Source: JAOAHC01 sp964593045
Lineage (GTDB): Bacteria > Bacillota > Clostridia > TANB77 > CAG-465
Reading direction: 5' to 3'
Length of the DNA stretch: 24,099 nt
Assembly: GCA_964593045.1 (NCBI GenBank)
Contig: CAZQJQ010000021.1
Span: 1 to 24,099 of the forward strand
A program made the translations under genes and the position numbers. Below are positions 8,797 through 16,576 of this stretch, piece by piece. The notes beneath the pieces were generated by a model. The model ran no database searches. It was not told the origin of the DNA and was given only the letters and a program-made list of their open reading frames with translations. Within the stretch, counting starts at the first letter, position 1. The number at the start of each line of letters is the position of its first letter.

Positions 8797-9708
8797 TTAT
8801 TTGTTTTTTATATTTTTAAAATAATTTTCATTTTCTTGCCAATTAGGCCTTACTTTAACCCATAACTTTAAATTTATTTTAGTATCTAAATTGTTTTCAA
8901 TATCTACTCTTGCACTAGTTGCTATTTGTTTTAACATTTCCCCATTCTTTCCTATTATAATTGGCTTGTGAGATTCTTTTTCACATACTATATCTGCATC
9001 TATATCATATATCTGCTCACTTTTTTTGTTTTTTCTTTCTTTAAATGAATTAACACTTACATTAATCCCGTGTGGTATTTCTTCATTTAAATATTTCAGT
9101 GCTTTTTCTCTTATTATTTCTTCTACTATCTCTCTTTCAGTTAAATCTGTTATATCTTCTTCAGAGTATAACATTTGTTCAATAGGCAAGTTGTTTTCTA
9201 TAGTGGAAATTAATATATCTAAATTAGTACCCTTAAATACAGATATTGGAATAATATCTGTAAAAATATAGTTTAAAGTTTTAATATACTTATCATACTC
9301 ATCAATTATTTTAAATACTTGTGCTTTATCAACCTTTTCAACTTTATTAATACAAAGTATTATTTTTTTTCTAGATTGTATTAAATTTTGAATAGTTGTT
9401 TTAGATATATCATCGAGCCTTGGTTTAGTTGCATCAACTAAATATATTAAAACATCTACATTTTGTAATGTTCTGTCCACATTTTCCATCATGTATTTGC
9501 CAAGTTTGTGCTTTGGATTATGGACTCCTGGTGTATCTACAAATATTATCTGCGATTTATCAGAAGTAATTATTCCTTTTATATTAAATCTTGTTGTCTG
9601 AGGCTTTGGAGCAGTTATACTCACTTTATATCCTACTAATTTATTAAGTAAAGTTGATTTACCAACATTAGGTTTCCCTACTATTCCAACGAATCCACAT
9701 TTGAACAT
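8797..9708 (-). CDS. era: GTPase Era
   Basis: Era is a Ras-like GTPase with a KH domain that binds the 3' end of 16S rRNA and acts in maturation of the small ribosomal subunit. The 303-residue protein shows G1 (GKPNVGKST, residues 11-19), the switch region TTRFNI, G3 (DTPG, 58-61) and a G4 motif reading NKVE (121-124) instead of the usual NKxD. The C-terminal KH domain carries the GxxG loop (IIGKNGEMLK) and ends with the typical VRPNWQ segment. It heads a probable era-yqzL-recO transcript. Apart from the G4 change it looks fully functional. Confidence 0.96.
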   Translation of the reverse strand: MFKCGFVGIVGKPNVGKSTLLNKLVGYKVSITAPKPQTTRFNIKGIITSDKSQIIFVDTPGVHNPKHKLGKYMMENVDRTLQNVDVLIYLVDATKPRLDDISKTTIQNLIQSRKKIILCINKVEKVDKAQVFKIIDEYDKYIKTLNYIFTDIIPISVFKGTNLDILISTIENNLPIEQMLYSEEDITDLTEREIVEEIIREKALKYLNEEIPHGINVSVNSFKERKNKKSEQIYDIDADIVCEKESHKPIIIGKNGEMLKQIATSARVDIENNLDTKINLKLWVKVRPNWQENENYFKNIKNK

Positions 9709-9752
9709 ATTATTTCCTACTTTCTTTTTTTAATACTAATTAATATACATAA

Positions 9753-9781
9753 AGAATACCATAAAGAAAGGTAAAAATCAA
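9753..9781 (-). promoter_or_regulatory. Predicted promoter of era
   Basis: On the minus strand, TTGATT (9781-9776), a 17-base spacer ending in TGG and TATTCT (9758-9753) form a moderate sigma-A match with an extended -10 element, about 45 bases before the ATG. Confidence 0.4.
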
Positions 9782-9821
9782 TGTTTTTAGATTAATTATA
9801 ATATTATGTTAAACATATTAC

Positions 9822-9848
9822 ACAATTTTAATTTATACACATATTATA
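9822..9848 (+). promoter_or_regulatory. Sigma-K-like promoter of the small Cys-rich operon
   Basis: CATATTATA (9840-9848) matches the sigma-K -10 consensus CATANNNTA, and AC at 9822-9823 stands 16 bases upstream, as in the AC-N16-CATANNNTA form. Transcription would start near 9856, just ahead of the GAGGTGG ribosome site. The AT-rich background makes chance matches possible. Confidence 0.45.
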
Positions 9849-9878
9849 TACAAAAGAATAATTAATATGAGGTGGATT

Positions 9879-10232
9879 ATGAACGATTCTTGCTGCTACA
9901 GTCTACAAATATCACAACAAATATGTGAAAGTGGTATTTCTAGAACTCAAACCAATACATATACAAATTTAACTCCAAATACAACGATTGAACTTGAATT
10001 TGGTTATACCCTTACTTTTATATCTGGTACTTCTACATATGCTACAATACGTCTAGAAAATGATATTTTACTTTCACCTACTAATTTTAATATTCCAAAT
10101 TGTAGCCAAAATACAAGGCTTACTAGAGTGTTTAACTTACCTTGTCAATGTGGTACATATATACTAAGTATTTGTGCTATCCTTGTTACTTGTCCAACAG
10201 AAAATTATTGTTGTAATATTGATATAGATTAA
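9879..10232 (+). CDS. Small Cys-rich beta protein, candidate spore-surface subunit
   Basis: A 117-residue protein. The start is ATG 9879, placed 3 bases after GAGGTGG; the in-frame ATG 9867 lies before that site and is rejected. The N-terminus reads MNDSCCYSLQISQQIC and the C-terminus has NYCCNIDID, with further Cys in LPCQCGTY and VTCPTENYCC. In between lie alternating hydrophobic/Thr/Ser strands typical of a beta sandwich. There is no signal peptide or membrane helix. Size, paired N-terminal cysteines and beta content recall endospore appendage (Ena/DUF3992-type) subunits, but I cannot confirm homology. It is the first gene of three, 19 bases ahead of the next. Confidence 0.7.
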   Translation: MNDSCCYSLQISQQICESGISRTQTNTYTNLTPNTTIELEFGYTLTFISGTSTYATIRLENDILLSPTNFNIPNCSQNTRLTRVFNLPCQCGTYILSICAILVTCPTENYCCNIDID

Positions 10233-10251
10233 AAGTTTAGGATGTGATATT

Positions 10252-10548
10252 ATGAATAACTTTATAGCAAATTTTAATATAACTGATACAATATGTGGTA
10301 AATGTTGTAAAGAAACCTATCAAAAAAATGTTTCTATTAGCGATACTTCTCAAAGTATATCTCTTAAAAATGGATACTATTTAAATGTGATTTCATGTAA
10401 TCAAAACTTTTGTACAGTCATAATACAAAATGGATCATACTCTGTTATACGATTAATTTTTACAAATCATGATACAAGAATATGTCTTCCTTGTAAATGT
10501 GCAGAACATCTTATTACAATTGGTGTTGTAATTACTAGTAATAGTTAA
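10252..10548 (+). CDS. Small Cys-rich beta protein, related in style to its upstream neighbour
   Basis: A 98-residue protein from ATG 10252 with an AGGATGTGA ribosome site. It has CGKCC near residue 15, two Cys mid-protein (SCNQNFC) and CLPCKC near the C-terminus, with strand-like segments between. The layout follows the protein encoded just upstream: an N-terminal CC, a strand with isolated Cys, then a CxxCxC or CxC motif and a short hydrophobic end. The two are probably divergent members of one fold. No signal peptide is visible, consistent with assembly inside the mother cell if it is a coat or appendage protein, which is inference. Confidence 0.68.
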   Translation: MNNFIANFNITDTICGKCCKETYQKNVSISDTSQSISLKNGYYLNVISCNQNFCTVIIQNGSYSVIRLIFTNHDTRICLPCKCAEHLITIGVVITSNS

Positions 10549-10553
10549 ATTAT

Positions 10554-10817
10554 ATGAGTACTTTAGATAATACAAATTCTACAAATACCAACAATTGTAA
10601 TAATAGTTCTATAAGCAATGACTGCAGTATCATAGCTTTATCTAGTATTGTTTCCATCTTTATTGCAAAAGATTTAAGTATCACTGAAATCTCAGTTGTA
10701 GGAGGCTTTTTTACCATGCTTGGACAAAATTTAACATCAATGGCTTCATATAATTCATTATGTCCTAAAAATAGTTCTCAAAGTAGTACTACAAATAGTA
10801 ATAACAGTGAAAAATAA
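10554..10817 (+). CDS. Small Ser/Asn-rich protein with hydrophobic core, third gene of the Cys-rich operon
   Basis: An 87-residue protein whose ATG lies 5 bases after the preceding stop. It has no Shine-Dalgarno site of its own, so translation is likely coupled. Both ends are low-complexity Asn/Ser/Thr (NSTNTNN at the start, SSTTNSNNSE at the end), with single Cys near residues 15, 24 and 70. The core (SIIALSSIVSIFIAKDLSIT, then VVGGFFTMLGQNLTSMASY) looks like two amphipathic or membrane-associated helices. I recall short clostridial proteins of this pattern without known function, and do not assign a family. Confidence 0.65.
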   Translation: MSTLDNTNSTNTNNCNNSSISNDCSIIALSSIVSIFIAKDLSITEISVVGGFFTMLGQNLTSMASYNSLCPKNSSQSSTTNSNNSEK

Positions 10818-10838
10818 AAGATAGATTTCTCTATCTTT
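10817..10838 (-). terminator. Hairpin between convergent genes, terminator for the minus-strand operon
   Basis: A perfect 8-bp stem (AAAGATAG and CTATCTTT) with a 6-base loop overlaps the stop codons of both convergent genes. On the minus strand it is followed by TATTTTT, which suits termination. The plus-strand side has no real T tract, so it is weaker in that direction. Confidence 0.55.
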
Positions 10839-12327
10839 AAAGTGCAAGACCTACTAAAAGTACAGGTCTAAAACCGATATAACTACTTTCTTTACCATCA
10901 CTTGGAACAACTGAAAATAGTCCTGTTTTATCTGTTTTGTTATAACTTCCACCTCTAGTAAAAAAAGGTTCATCTTCATAAGGCATTGATATGTATGAAT
11001 CATACCATGCATAATCACCACTTACTCCATTAGAAGTCTCATATAACGCATCTCCATAACTACTAATACATGCAGAATATATTTTTGCTTGAATATTCAT
11101 ATCCGATAAATATATTTGCTTATTTTTTTCATCTGCTTCTACAATAGCATTTCCATTTTTTAAATTTTTGTTTGTTTTATTTTCTTCTTCATTATCATTT
11201 GTTTCATCGTTATTTTCAAAATATACATATGCAGAAGTATATTCACTTGATCCACCTGACATATCATATACTCCATAAACATTTGAGGTAGTACTTTGAG
11301 ATGTATTATCTATATATGCATCTGATATGCCTCCACCCGTGTAGTTAGTTAGGTTTGAATTCAGTTTTGCATTAGCTCCATATATACTATTTGCAAGATA
11401 AGCTACTGCTCCCCACTCTGTATTTTTCATAAGATGAGTATCAATTCCTGCACCACTTGCTCCCCAACCGTATTTTACACCATTTATACTTTCTATATTT
11501 TTGCACGCATTAAATGCCTCTGAAATAGTAACATTATTTATAGCCTGCTCATTTGGTTTTATACTTATGTTATTTGTTGTACCGCTTGCTTCATATTTTG
11601 CTACCCATATTCCTGTAAGTTCTGTTTTTCCATATTTAAATGCAGGATGTACAATATATCCTGTCTCAACTACATTTTCTGTTCCTTGTAAAAACTTTAT
11701 ACTTATTTGTTGCTCACTATCAGAATGAGAATTTTCAATTTTATATGCATATCTTGGTATCCAGACCCACATAGATCCATCTTCTGTTCTTGCGTTTGCC
11801 CATTGTTTATTAGCGTAATCATACCAATCTTTATCTGATGCTTTAGTATCTATCCACTCACCTTGCTCATATTTTACAGGAGTCATACCTTTTGCAAGAA
11901 GAGGTGCGGTTGATTTTGTGTTTATAATCCCAGTATTGTTAGCCCATTGCATTTTAGTTGAATCTGTTCCAACATAGACTAGACTTCCTGAAACAATAGC
12001 ATAGTTTTTTGAATCATCTTCTTTTATTGACTTAATTATATCTGATATACCATTTATACCTTCTATAGGTTCATTATTATATGTAGCTACTGACTTAGTG
12101 ACATTTAATAATTTAGAATCATATTCTTCTCCATATATTTCTTGCATACTTTTTATATAATCAAATAATTCATCATTATACATAACTATATCACTCTTAA
12201 ATGCTACTTCTTTTGTAGAATCCATTGGACTGTCACCACCAACTGTAAGTAAAATTGCTCCACCAACTATAACCATAAGCATGATAGCTATAATTACAAG
12301 AACAATTGAAAAGCCTTTTTTTGTCAC
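10837..12327 (-). CDS. Pilin-like N-terminal module fused to FGE-sulfatase/C-type-lectin-like domain
   Basis: GTG 12327 is chosen as start because GGAGG lies 7 bases before it. The ATG at 12342 overlaps that site and has none of its own. The product has 496 residues and begins VTKKGFSIVLVIIAI, a type IV prepilin-like leader (cleavage expected at G/F) without the usual Glu5, followed by one membrane helix. Residues 1-134 align with the start of the giant surface protein. The rest has the hallmarks of the formylglycine-generating-enzyme/C-type-lectin fold: NTEWGAVAYL (about 302-311), VYGVYDMSGGSSEY (about 350-363), FTRGGSYN (about 456-463) and the terminal GFRPVL. An acidic, Asn/Glu-rich insertion sits at about 370-400. 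It is predicted to be displayed outside; binding rather than catalysis is inference. It follows smpB by 17 bases. Confidence 0.85.
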   Translation of the reverse strand: MTKKGFSIVLVIIAIMLMVIVGGAILLTVGGDSPMDSTKEVAFKSDIVMYNDELFDYIKSMQEIYGEEYDSKLLNVTKSVATYNNEPIEGINGISDIIKSIKEDDSKNYAIVSGSLVYVGTDSTKMQWANNTGIINTKSTAPLLAKGMTPVKYEQGEWIDTKASDKDWYDYANKQWANARTEDGSMWVWIPRYAYKIENSHSDSEQQISIKFLQGTENVVETGYIVHPAFKYGKTELTGIWVAKYEASGTTNNISIKPNEQAINNVTISEAFNACKNIESINGVKYGWGASGAGIDTHLMKNTEWGAVAYLANSIYGANAKLNSNLTNYTGGGISDAYIDNTSQSTTSNVYGVYDMSGGSSEYTSAYVYFENNDETNDNEEENKTNKNLKNGNAIVEADEKNKQIYLSDMNIQAKIYSACISSYGDALYETSNGVSGDYAWYDSYISMPYEDEPFFTRGGSYNKTDKTGLFSVVPSDGKESSYIGFRPVLLVGLAL

Positions 12328-12344
12328 AAATATTCCCTCCATTT

Positions 12345-12788
12345 TTAATTCTTTTTAAATATGTTAATTTGCCTTTTAGCATCCTTTTCTTTTGAAGTCT
12401 CCCTTTTATCATATAGCTTTTTACCTTTACATATAGCAAGCTCTAGTTTTATAATTCTACCTTTACTATATATTTTTGCGGGAACTAAAGTATATCCACC
12501 TTGCTTTATATATCCAATCATTTTTAATATCTCATTTTTATGAAGAAGTAATATTCTATCTCTAGTTGGTTTCACATTGTTTATATTTCCCATTTCATAA
12601 GGACTTACATACATATTTTTAAGTATTACCTGTCCTTCTTTTATAACAGCAAAACTGTCTTTTAAATTACACATAGAAGCTTTTATTGATTTAACTTCTG
12701 TACCTTTTAATTCTATTCCACATTCTATTTTTTCTTTTACATCATATTTAAAATTAAGCTCCCTATTTGTTATACTAATACCTGACAT
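12345..12788 (-). CDS. smpB: SsrA-binding protein SmpB
   Basis: SmpB binds tmRNA and delivers it to stalled ribosomes for trans-translation. The 147-residue protein has the family pattern throughout: NRELNFKYDVKEKIECGIEL, GTEVKSIK, RDRILLLHKNEI, GYTLVPAKIY and the basic tail KLYDKRETSKEKDAKR. It starts 1 base after the stop of the degenerate radical-SAM gene, whose last codons contain its AGGGGA site, so the two are coupled. No tmRNA gene (ssrA) was recognised next to it. Confidence 0.97.
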   Translation of the reverse strand: MSGISITNRELNFKYDVKEKIECGIELKGTEVKSIKASMCNLKDSFAVIKEGQVILKNMYVSPYEMGNINNVKPTRDRILLLHKNEILKMIGYIKQGGYTLVPAKIYSKGRIIKLELAICKGKKLYDKRETSKEKDAKRQINIFKKN

Positions 12789-12789
12789 A

Positions 12790-14328
12790 CTACATTCCCC
12801 TTAAATTAATGTTATTACTAACAATATATTTTGTTAAAATATCATAATAACTAATTTTCGTATATTCATTTGATTTATTAAATTCATTATATATATTTAT
12901 TATTTCATTTCCCGCCTCTTTACCTAAGTCATTTAAAAGCTTAACTGCAACTATCTCTTTTATATTTTGGACTCTACATCTTATACCTTTTTTCTTAAGT
13001 AATTCTTTTATATACTCTATTTTTTCTTGTATTTTACTTATGTTATTATTAATATCTGTATTTGCACAGTTTAAAACATCATAATCATATACATTAACTC
13101 TAACTATTATATCAATATCACTTGTATCATATCTATTTTCATCTCTACAAATTCTTTTTATTTTATCTATTAAATATATCACATTATCCAAATCTTCTTT
13201 TTTTTCATCATTAAATCCAATATATGTTAAAAGTTCTAAATGTCTTACATTATTTGCATACAAGAATGAAATAATATTAAAAATATCTGACTCGCTCATT
13301 TCAGAATAATATTTTTTTCTCAAATTATCAGTTAAAGCATATATGTTAAACTGTACTTTGGTATTTTTAGCTATTTTAGTTCGCTTAAAGAAGTCAAGAT
13401 CAATATCGTTATAATTTATAGTTTTAGTAGAAAGTTTAACACCTTTTTTATCAATTAAATTTAAAAGTTCAAGTTTAAATAATTCATAATTTAAATATTT
13501 AGTGCTATCTATAGGTAAAAACGAAATAACATTTTTTCCTGTATAATCTATATATGCTGACAATTCTTTTATAACATCCTGGACTTGTCTTTTGGTATAT
13601 AATCCATTAGAAAAAAGTTCTAAATCTATACAATCTTCAGAAAGATATATATTAGAATCAAGTATATTAATATTTTCATACCTATCTAAAGGAGATGTTT
13701 GATTATCTTTATTTATATCTATATTTTGTATAGAATTTATAACTTGTTTTTTAGTATCGTTTATATTACTTGTATTATTCTTAACCTTATTTAATATATA
13801 TGCATCTATTATATTATTGTACATGTATTTTAAATCTTTAGTTAAAATAACATCTGCAAAAATATCTAATGCACTTGCACTACTCAAATTAGAAGCATCA
13901 ACTACTACTAAAGGATATTCATTCCCTCTATCTTTAGCAATAATCGGTATATTACCTAACTCTAACATTTTTAATAATTTAAAACTATCTAATATGTTAT
14001 TTATTTTAAAAAATATAACATCAAAATCTTTTATACTATCTTTTGATTCTAATGCATATAGGCCAATACCTTTTTGAGTCATCAGTTTAATATAATCATT
14101 TTTAACAAAAAATACTCTCTCACACCATGTATCTTTCCTTAAATTTATATATGAATATAGCTTTCTTAATTCATATTTTCTCATAGCATATTCATAAATA
14201 TCAGTGCTTGCAAGCAATACACGGCATAATACATTTTCTTTGTTTTTTAAAACTTGTCCATATTCTCCTCCAACATATCTTGCTGGCTTTTCTATTTTTC
14301 TTAAATCATAACTTTTTAATTTTAACAT
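12790..14328 (-). CDS. Degenerate homologue of B12-binding radical SAM protein (TIGR03960-like), Fe-S cysteines lost
   Basis: ATG 14328 is used because TAGGAGAT stands 8 bases before it; the ATG at 14346 is upstream of that site. The 512-residue protein opens with RKIEKPARYVGGEYGQV and continues with CERVFF, LYALESKDSIKDFDVIFF and MLELGNIPIIAKDR. These follow the N-terminal B12-binding half of TIGR03960-type radical SAM proteins step by step. The family's GGPCAFNPEP-like loop is replaced by VDASNLSSASAL. Where the Fe-S motif CxxxCxxC is expected (residues 233-240) the text is CIDLELFS, so only one Cys remains. The region corresponding to the radical SAM barrel is still recognisable (NLRKKYYSEMSESDI). 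It is probably a catalytically dead relative. It heads a transcript with smpB. The homology call comes from memory of family patterns. Confidence 0.65.
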   Translation of the reverse strand: MLKLKSYDLRKIEKPARYVGGEYGQVLKNKENVLCRVLLASTDIYEYAMRKYELRKLYSYINLRKDTWCERVFFVKNDYIKLMTQKGIGLYALESKDSIKDFDVIFFKINNILDSFKLLKMLELGNIPIIAKDRGNEYPLVVVDASNLSSASALDIFADVILTKDLKYMYNNIIDAYILNKVKNNTSNINDTKKQVINSIQNIDINKDNQTSPLDRYENINILDSNIYLSEDCIDLELFSNGLYTKRQVQDVIKELSAYIDYTGKNVISFLPIDSTKYLNYELFKLELLNLIDKKGVKLSTKTINYNDIDLDFFKRTKIAKNTKVQFNIYALTDNLRKKYYSEMSESDIFNIISFLYANNVRHLELLTYIGFNDEKKEDLDNVIYLIDKIKRICRDENRYDTSDIDIIVRVNVYDYDVLNCANTDINNNISKIQEKIEYIKELLKKKGIRCRVQNIKEIVAVKLLNDLGKEAGNEIINIYNEFNKSNEYTKISYYDILTKYIVSNNINLRGM

Positions 14329-14361
14329 ACAATTATCTCCTAGCATTATTAAGATGCATAT

Positions 14362-14390
14362 ATTATACTACAGATTTACGTAAAAGTAAA
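14362..14390 (-). promoter_or_regulatory. Predicted sigma-A promoter of the radical-SAM-like/smpB operon
   Basis: On the minus strand, TTTACT (14390-14385), 17 bases and a perfect TATAAT (14367-14362) lie about 33 bases before the chosen ATG. Confidence 0.6.
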
Positions 14391-14403
14391 TTTCATTGGT
14401 TAT

Positions 14404-14446
14404 TAAAAAAAATAACAGATAAAGTAACTGTTTTCTCTGTTATTTT
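14404..14446 (-). terminator. Rho-independent terminator of the ABC transporter operon
   Basis: On the minus strand an AATAACAGA/TCTGTTATT stem (14444-14436 and 14419-14411) is followed directly by eight T. It lies 14 bases after the stop of the last transporter gene. Confidence 0.75.
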
Positions 14447-14457
14447 CTATTATATTT

Positions 14458-16566
14458 TTAACTCCTTCTTAATGCTTTTACAGGATCCATCTTTGCTGCT
14501 TTTAACGAAGGTATTATTCCTGCTATTATAGATAATATAACACAAACTAAAAGAATACCAAGTGCTGATATATCACTTAATTTTGCTATACCTATATTTC
14601 CCATAGAAAGTCCATAGCTTTTCATTAAAGTAACAGCTATATTATTTATACCTTCACATAATAATTTTGTTACTCCAACTCCAATTATACCAGATAATAG
14701 TCCTATTATAACAGACTCAGAAATAAATATATTTAATATGTCTTTTTTTCTTGCTCCTATTGCTCTTAGTATTCCTATTTCAGATATTCTTTCAATAACA
14801 GATATATATATAACTATGCCTATCATAAGTATTGCAACTAATACAGAAATACTTGAAAATCCTATTAATACATTTCTTACAACATTTAATACTTTCTCTA
14901 CATTTGACATGATAGATTCTGCAGTTGACGTAAATTTAAACTCATCTTGACTATTATTTAAATTATTAATTATATCTAACATCTCATCTTTTGTTAAATT
15001 ATTATTTAAATATAAATAAGTTTCAGATAACTTCAAATTATTTTTATCTTCATTATATAATTCTTGATATAATTCAAATGTATCAGTAGACATCTGATAC
15101 ACAGTATTTTCAAGTGTATTAAAAGATGTTATACCAACTATAGTAAATTTTAGTATTTTATTTTTATCAGAATCACTAGTCATTTTTTCCATAGGTCCAA
15201 ATTTTACATATAATTCTTTACCGATCAAATCTTCTATTTTAACATTACTATTATCACCTAAAAGAAAATCTGCTGTATTAAGTGATATAACAACCTCATC
15301 TTTATTTTTTGGTGCATTGCCAAGTGTAAGATTACCTCCTACATTTTCATATGGTTCTAATCCGTTTTGCATCATAAATGATTTGTCTTCATAATCAACG
15401 GTTTTTATATCTTCTTCACTTAATGATGTTTCACTGAAGAATCCTTTTGAAAATGCAAATACAGGAACTGACCAAAAATGTGTTATATTCTCATTTAATG
15501 CCTTAATCTTTTCTAATTGTGAATACTCAAGCAAGTCAGTTTCATCACTATTCATATTACTAATTAATTCATTTTCATCTTCGTTATTCGTTTTTGGAGT
15601 TATTGTAACTAAATTCATAGGGGCCAAACTCTCAACCTGAGCTTTTGCTATATCCATTGTACCATTAGAAAGAGCAAGTGCAAGACCTATTCCAACTATG
15701 CCTATTGACATTCCTATAGCAGTAGCTATAAGTCTTGCTTTTCTCTTTGACATGTTTTTTAAAGAATATATAAATGCCTTAAAAAATGACATTTTTGATT
15801 TTTTTAATTCGTTACTACTACTTAAATTTACTTGCTTTTTGTCATTTTTGTGTTCTATTTCTATCTCATCATTTTTATTATTCTCTTCTTGTTTTATTTT
15901 ATTGTCTTCTATCGAAAGTATCTTTCCATCTTGCATTGTTATTATTCTATCTGCATATTTATCTGCTAATTCTCGTGAATGAGTTATAACTACAATAAGT
16001 TTAGTTTTAGATAAATTTTCTAATAATTCCATTATTTCATTACTCATTTTACTATCTAATGCACCTGTTGGTTCATCTGCAAGTATTATATCAGGATCAT
16101 TTGCAAGAGCACGAGCAATTGCAACCCTTTGTTTTTGTCCACCTGATAATAGATTTACTTTTCTTTTTGTAAACTTATCCATTTCTACTTTTTTTAGTAA
16201 TTCCATTACTCTTTCTTTTTTTCTTTTTTTGTTTGAAAGATCAAGAGCTACTTTTACATTGTCAAAAGCAGAAAACTTGTTTATTAAAAAAAACTGTTGA
16301 AATACAAAACCAATAGTATTTTTCCTGTAATTATCTAAATCTTTACCCTTTGCATTTTTTAAAGATTTATTATTTATTATTACATCTCCATCAAAATCAC
16401 TATCCAGTGCTCCCATTATGTTCATAAGTGTTGTTTTGCCACTTCCTGATGGTCCAAGAACACATACTATACCATTATCTCCTAACTCAAATTTTATATT
16501 ATCTAGAGCTTTAAAATTTTCATTTTTCATTTTATATGTTTTTGATTTTATATCTATTTTTTGCAT
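14458..16566 (-). CDS. MacB-type ABC transporter, fused ATPase and FtsX-like permease (second of pair)
   Basis: A 702-residue fusion. ATG 16566 follows AGGGGG by 6 bases; a longer start at 16584 would overlap the neighbour and precede that site. The ATPase domain shows Walker A GPSGSGKT (38-45), Q-loop VFQQ, signature LSGGQ (140-144) and Walker B LADEP (162-166). A charged linker leads to one membrane helix (IATAIGMSIGIVGIGLALAL), a large outer domain of about 250 residues, and three C-terminal helices of the FtsX/MacB type (RISEIGILRAIGARKKDI motif between them). MacB-type exporters use ATP for mechanical work on outer partners and often handle peptides or lipoproteins. It probably forms a heterodimer with the equally long neighbour 10 bases upstream. 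The substrate is unknown. Confidence 0.88.
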   Translation of the reverse strand: MQKIDIKSKTYKMKNENFKALDNIKFELGDNGIVCVLGPSGSGKTTLMNIMGALDSDFDGDVIINNKSLKNAKGKDLDNYRKNTIGFVFQQFFLINKFSAFDNVKVALDLSNKKRKKERVMELLKKVEMDKFTKRKVNLLSGGQKQRVAIARALANDPDIILADEPTGALDSKMSNEIMELLENLSKTKLIVVITHSRELADKYADRIITMQDGKILSIEDNKIKQEENNKNDEIEIEHKNDKKQVNLSSSNELKKSKMSFFKAFIYSLKNMSKRKARLIATAIGMSIGIVGIGLALALSNGTMDIAKAQVESLAPMNLVTITPKTNNEDENELISNMNSDETDLLEYSQLEKIKALNENITHFWSVPVFAFSKGFFSETSLSEEDIKTVDYEDKSFMMQNGLEPYENVGGNLTLGNAPKNKDEVVISLNTADFLLGDNSNVKIEDLIGKELYVKFGPMEKMTSDSDKNKILKFTIVGITSFNTLENTVYQMSTDTFELYQELYNEDKNNLKLSETYLYLNNNLTKDEMLDIINNLNNSQDEFKFTSTAESIMSNVEKVLNVVRNVLIGFSSISVLVAILMIGIVIYISVIERISEIGILRAIGARKKDILNIFISESVIIGLLSGIIGVGVTKLLCEGINNIAVTLMKSYGLSMGNIGIAKLSDISALGILLVCVILSIIAGIIPSLKAAKMDPVKALRRS

Positions 16567-16576
16567 TTTAAACCCC

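Noticed and set aside
12233..12439. Minus-strand 68-codon frame across the end of smpB and start of the lectin-like gene
   Set aside because: It overlaps two well-supported genes in another frame and encodes an unlikely Lys/Ser/Trp mixture.
12345..14457. tmRNA gene (ssrA) near smpB
   Set aside because: Neighbouring spaces are only 1-112 bases long and no tRNA-like end was seen.
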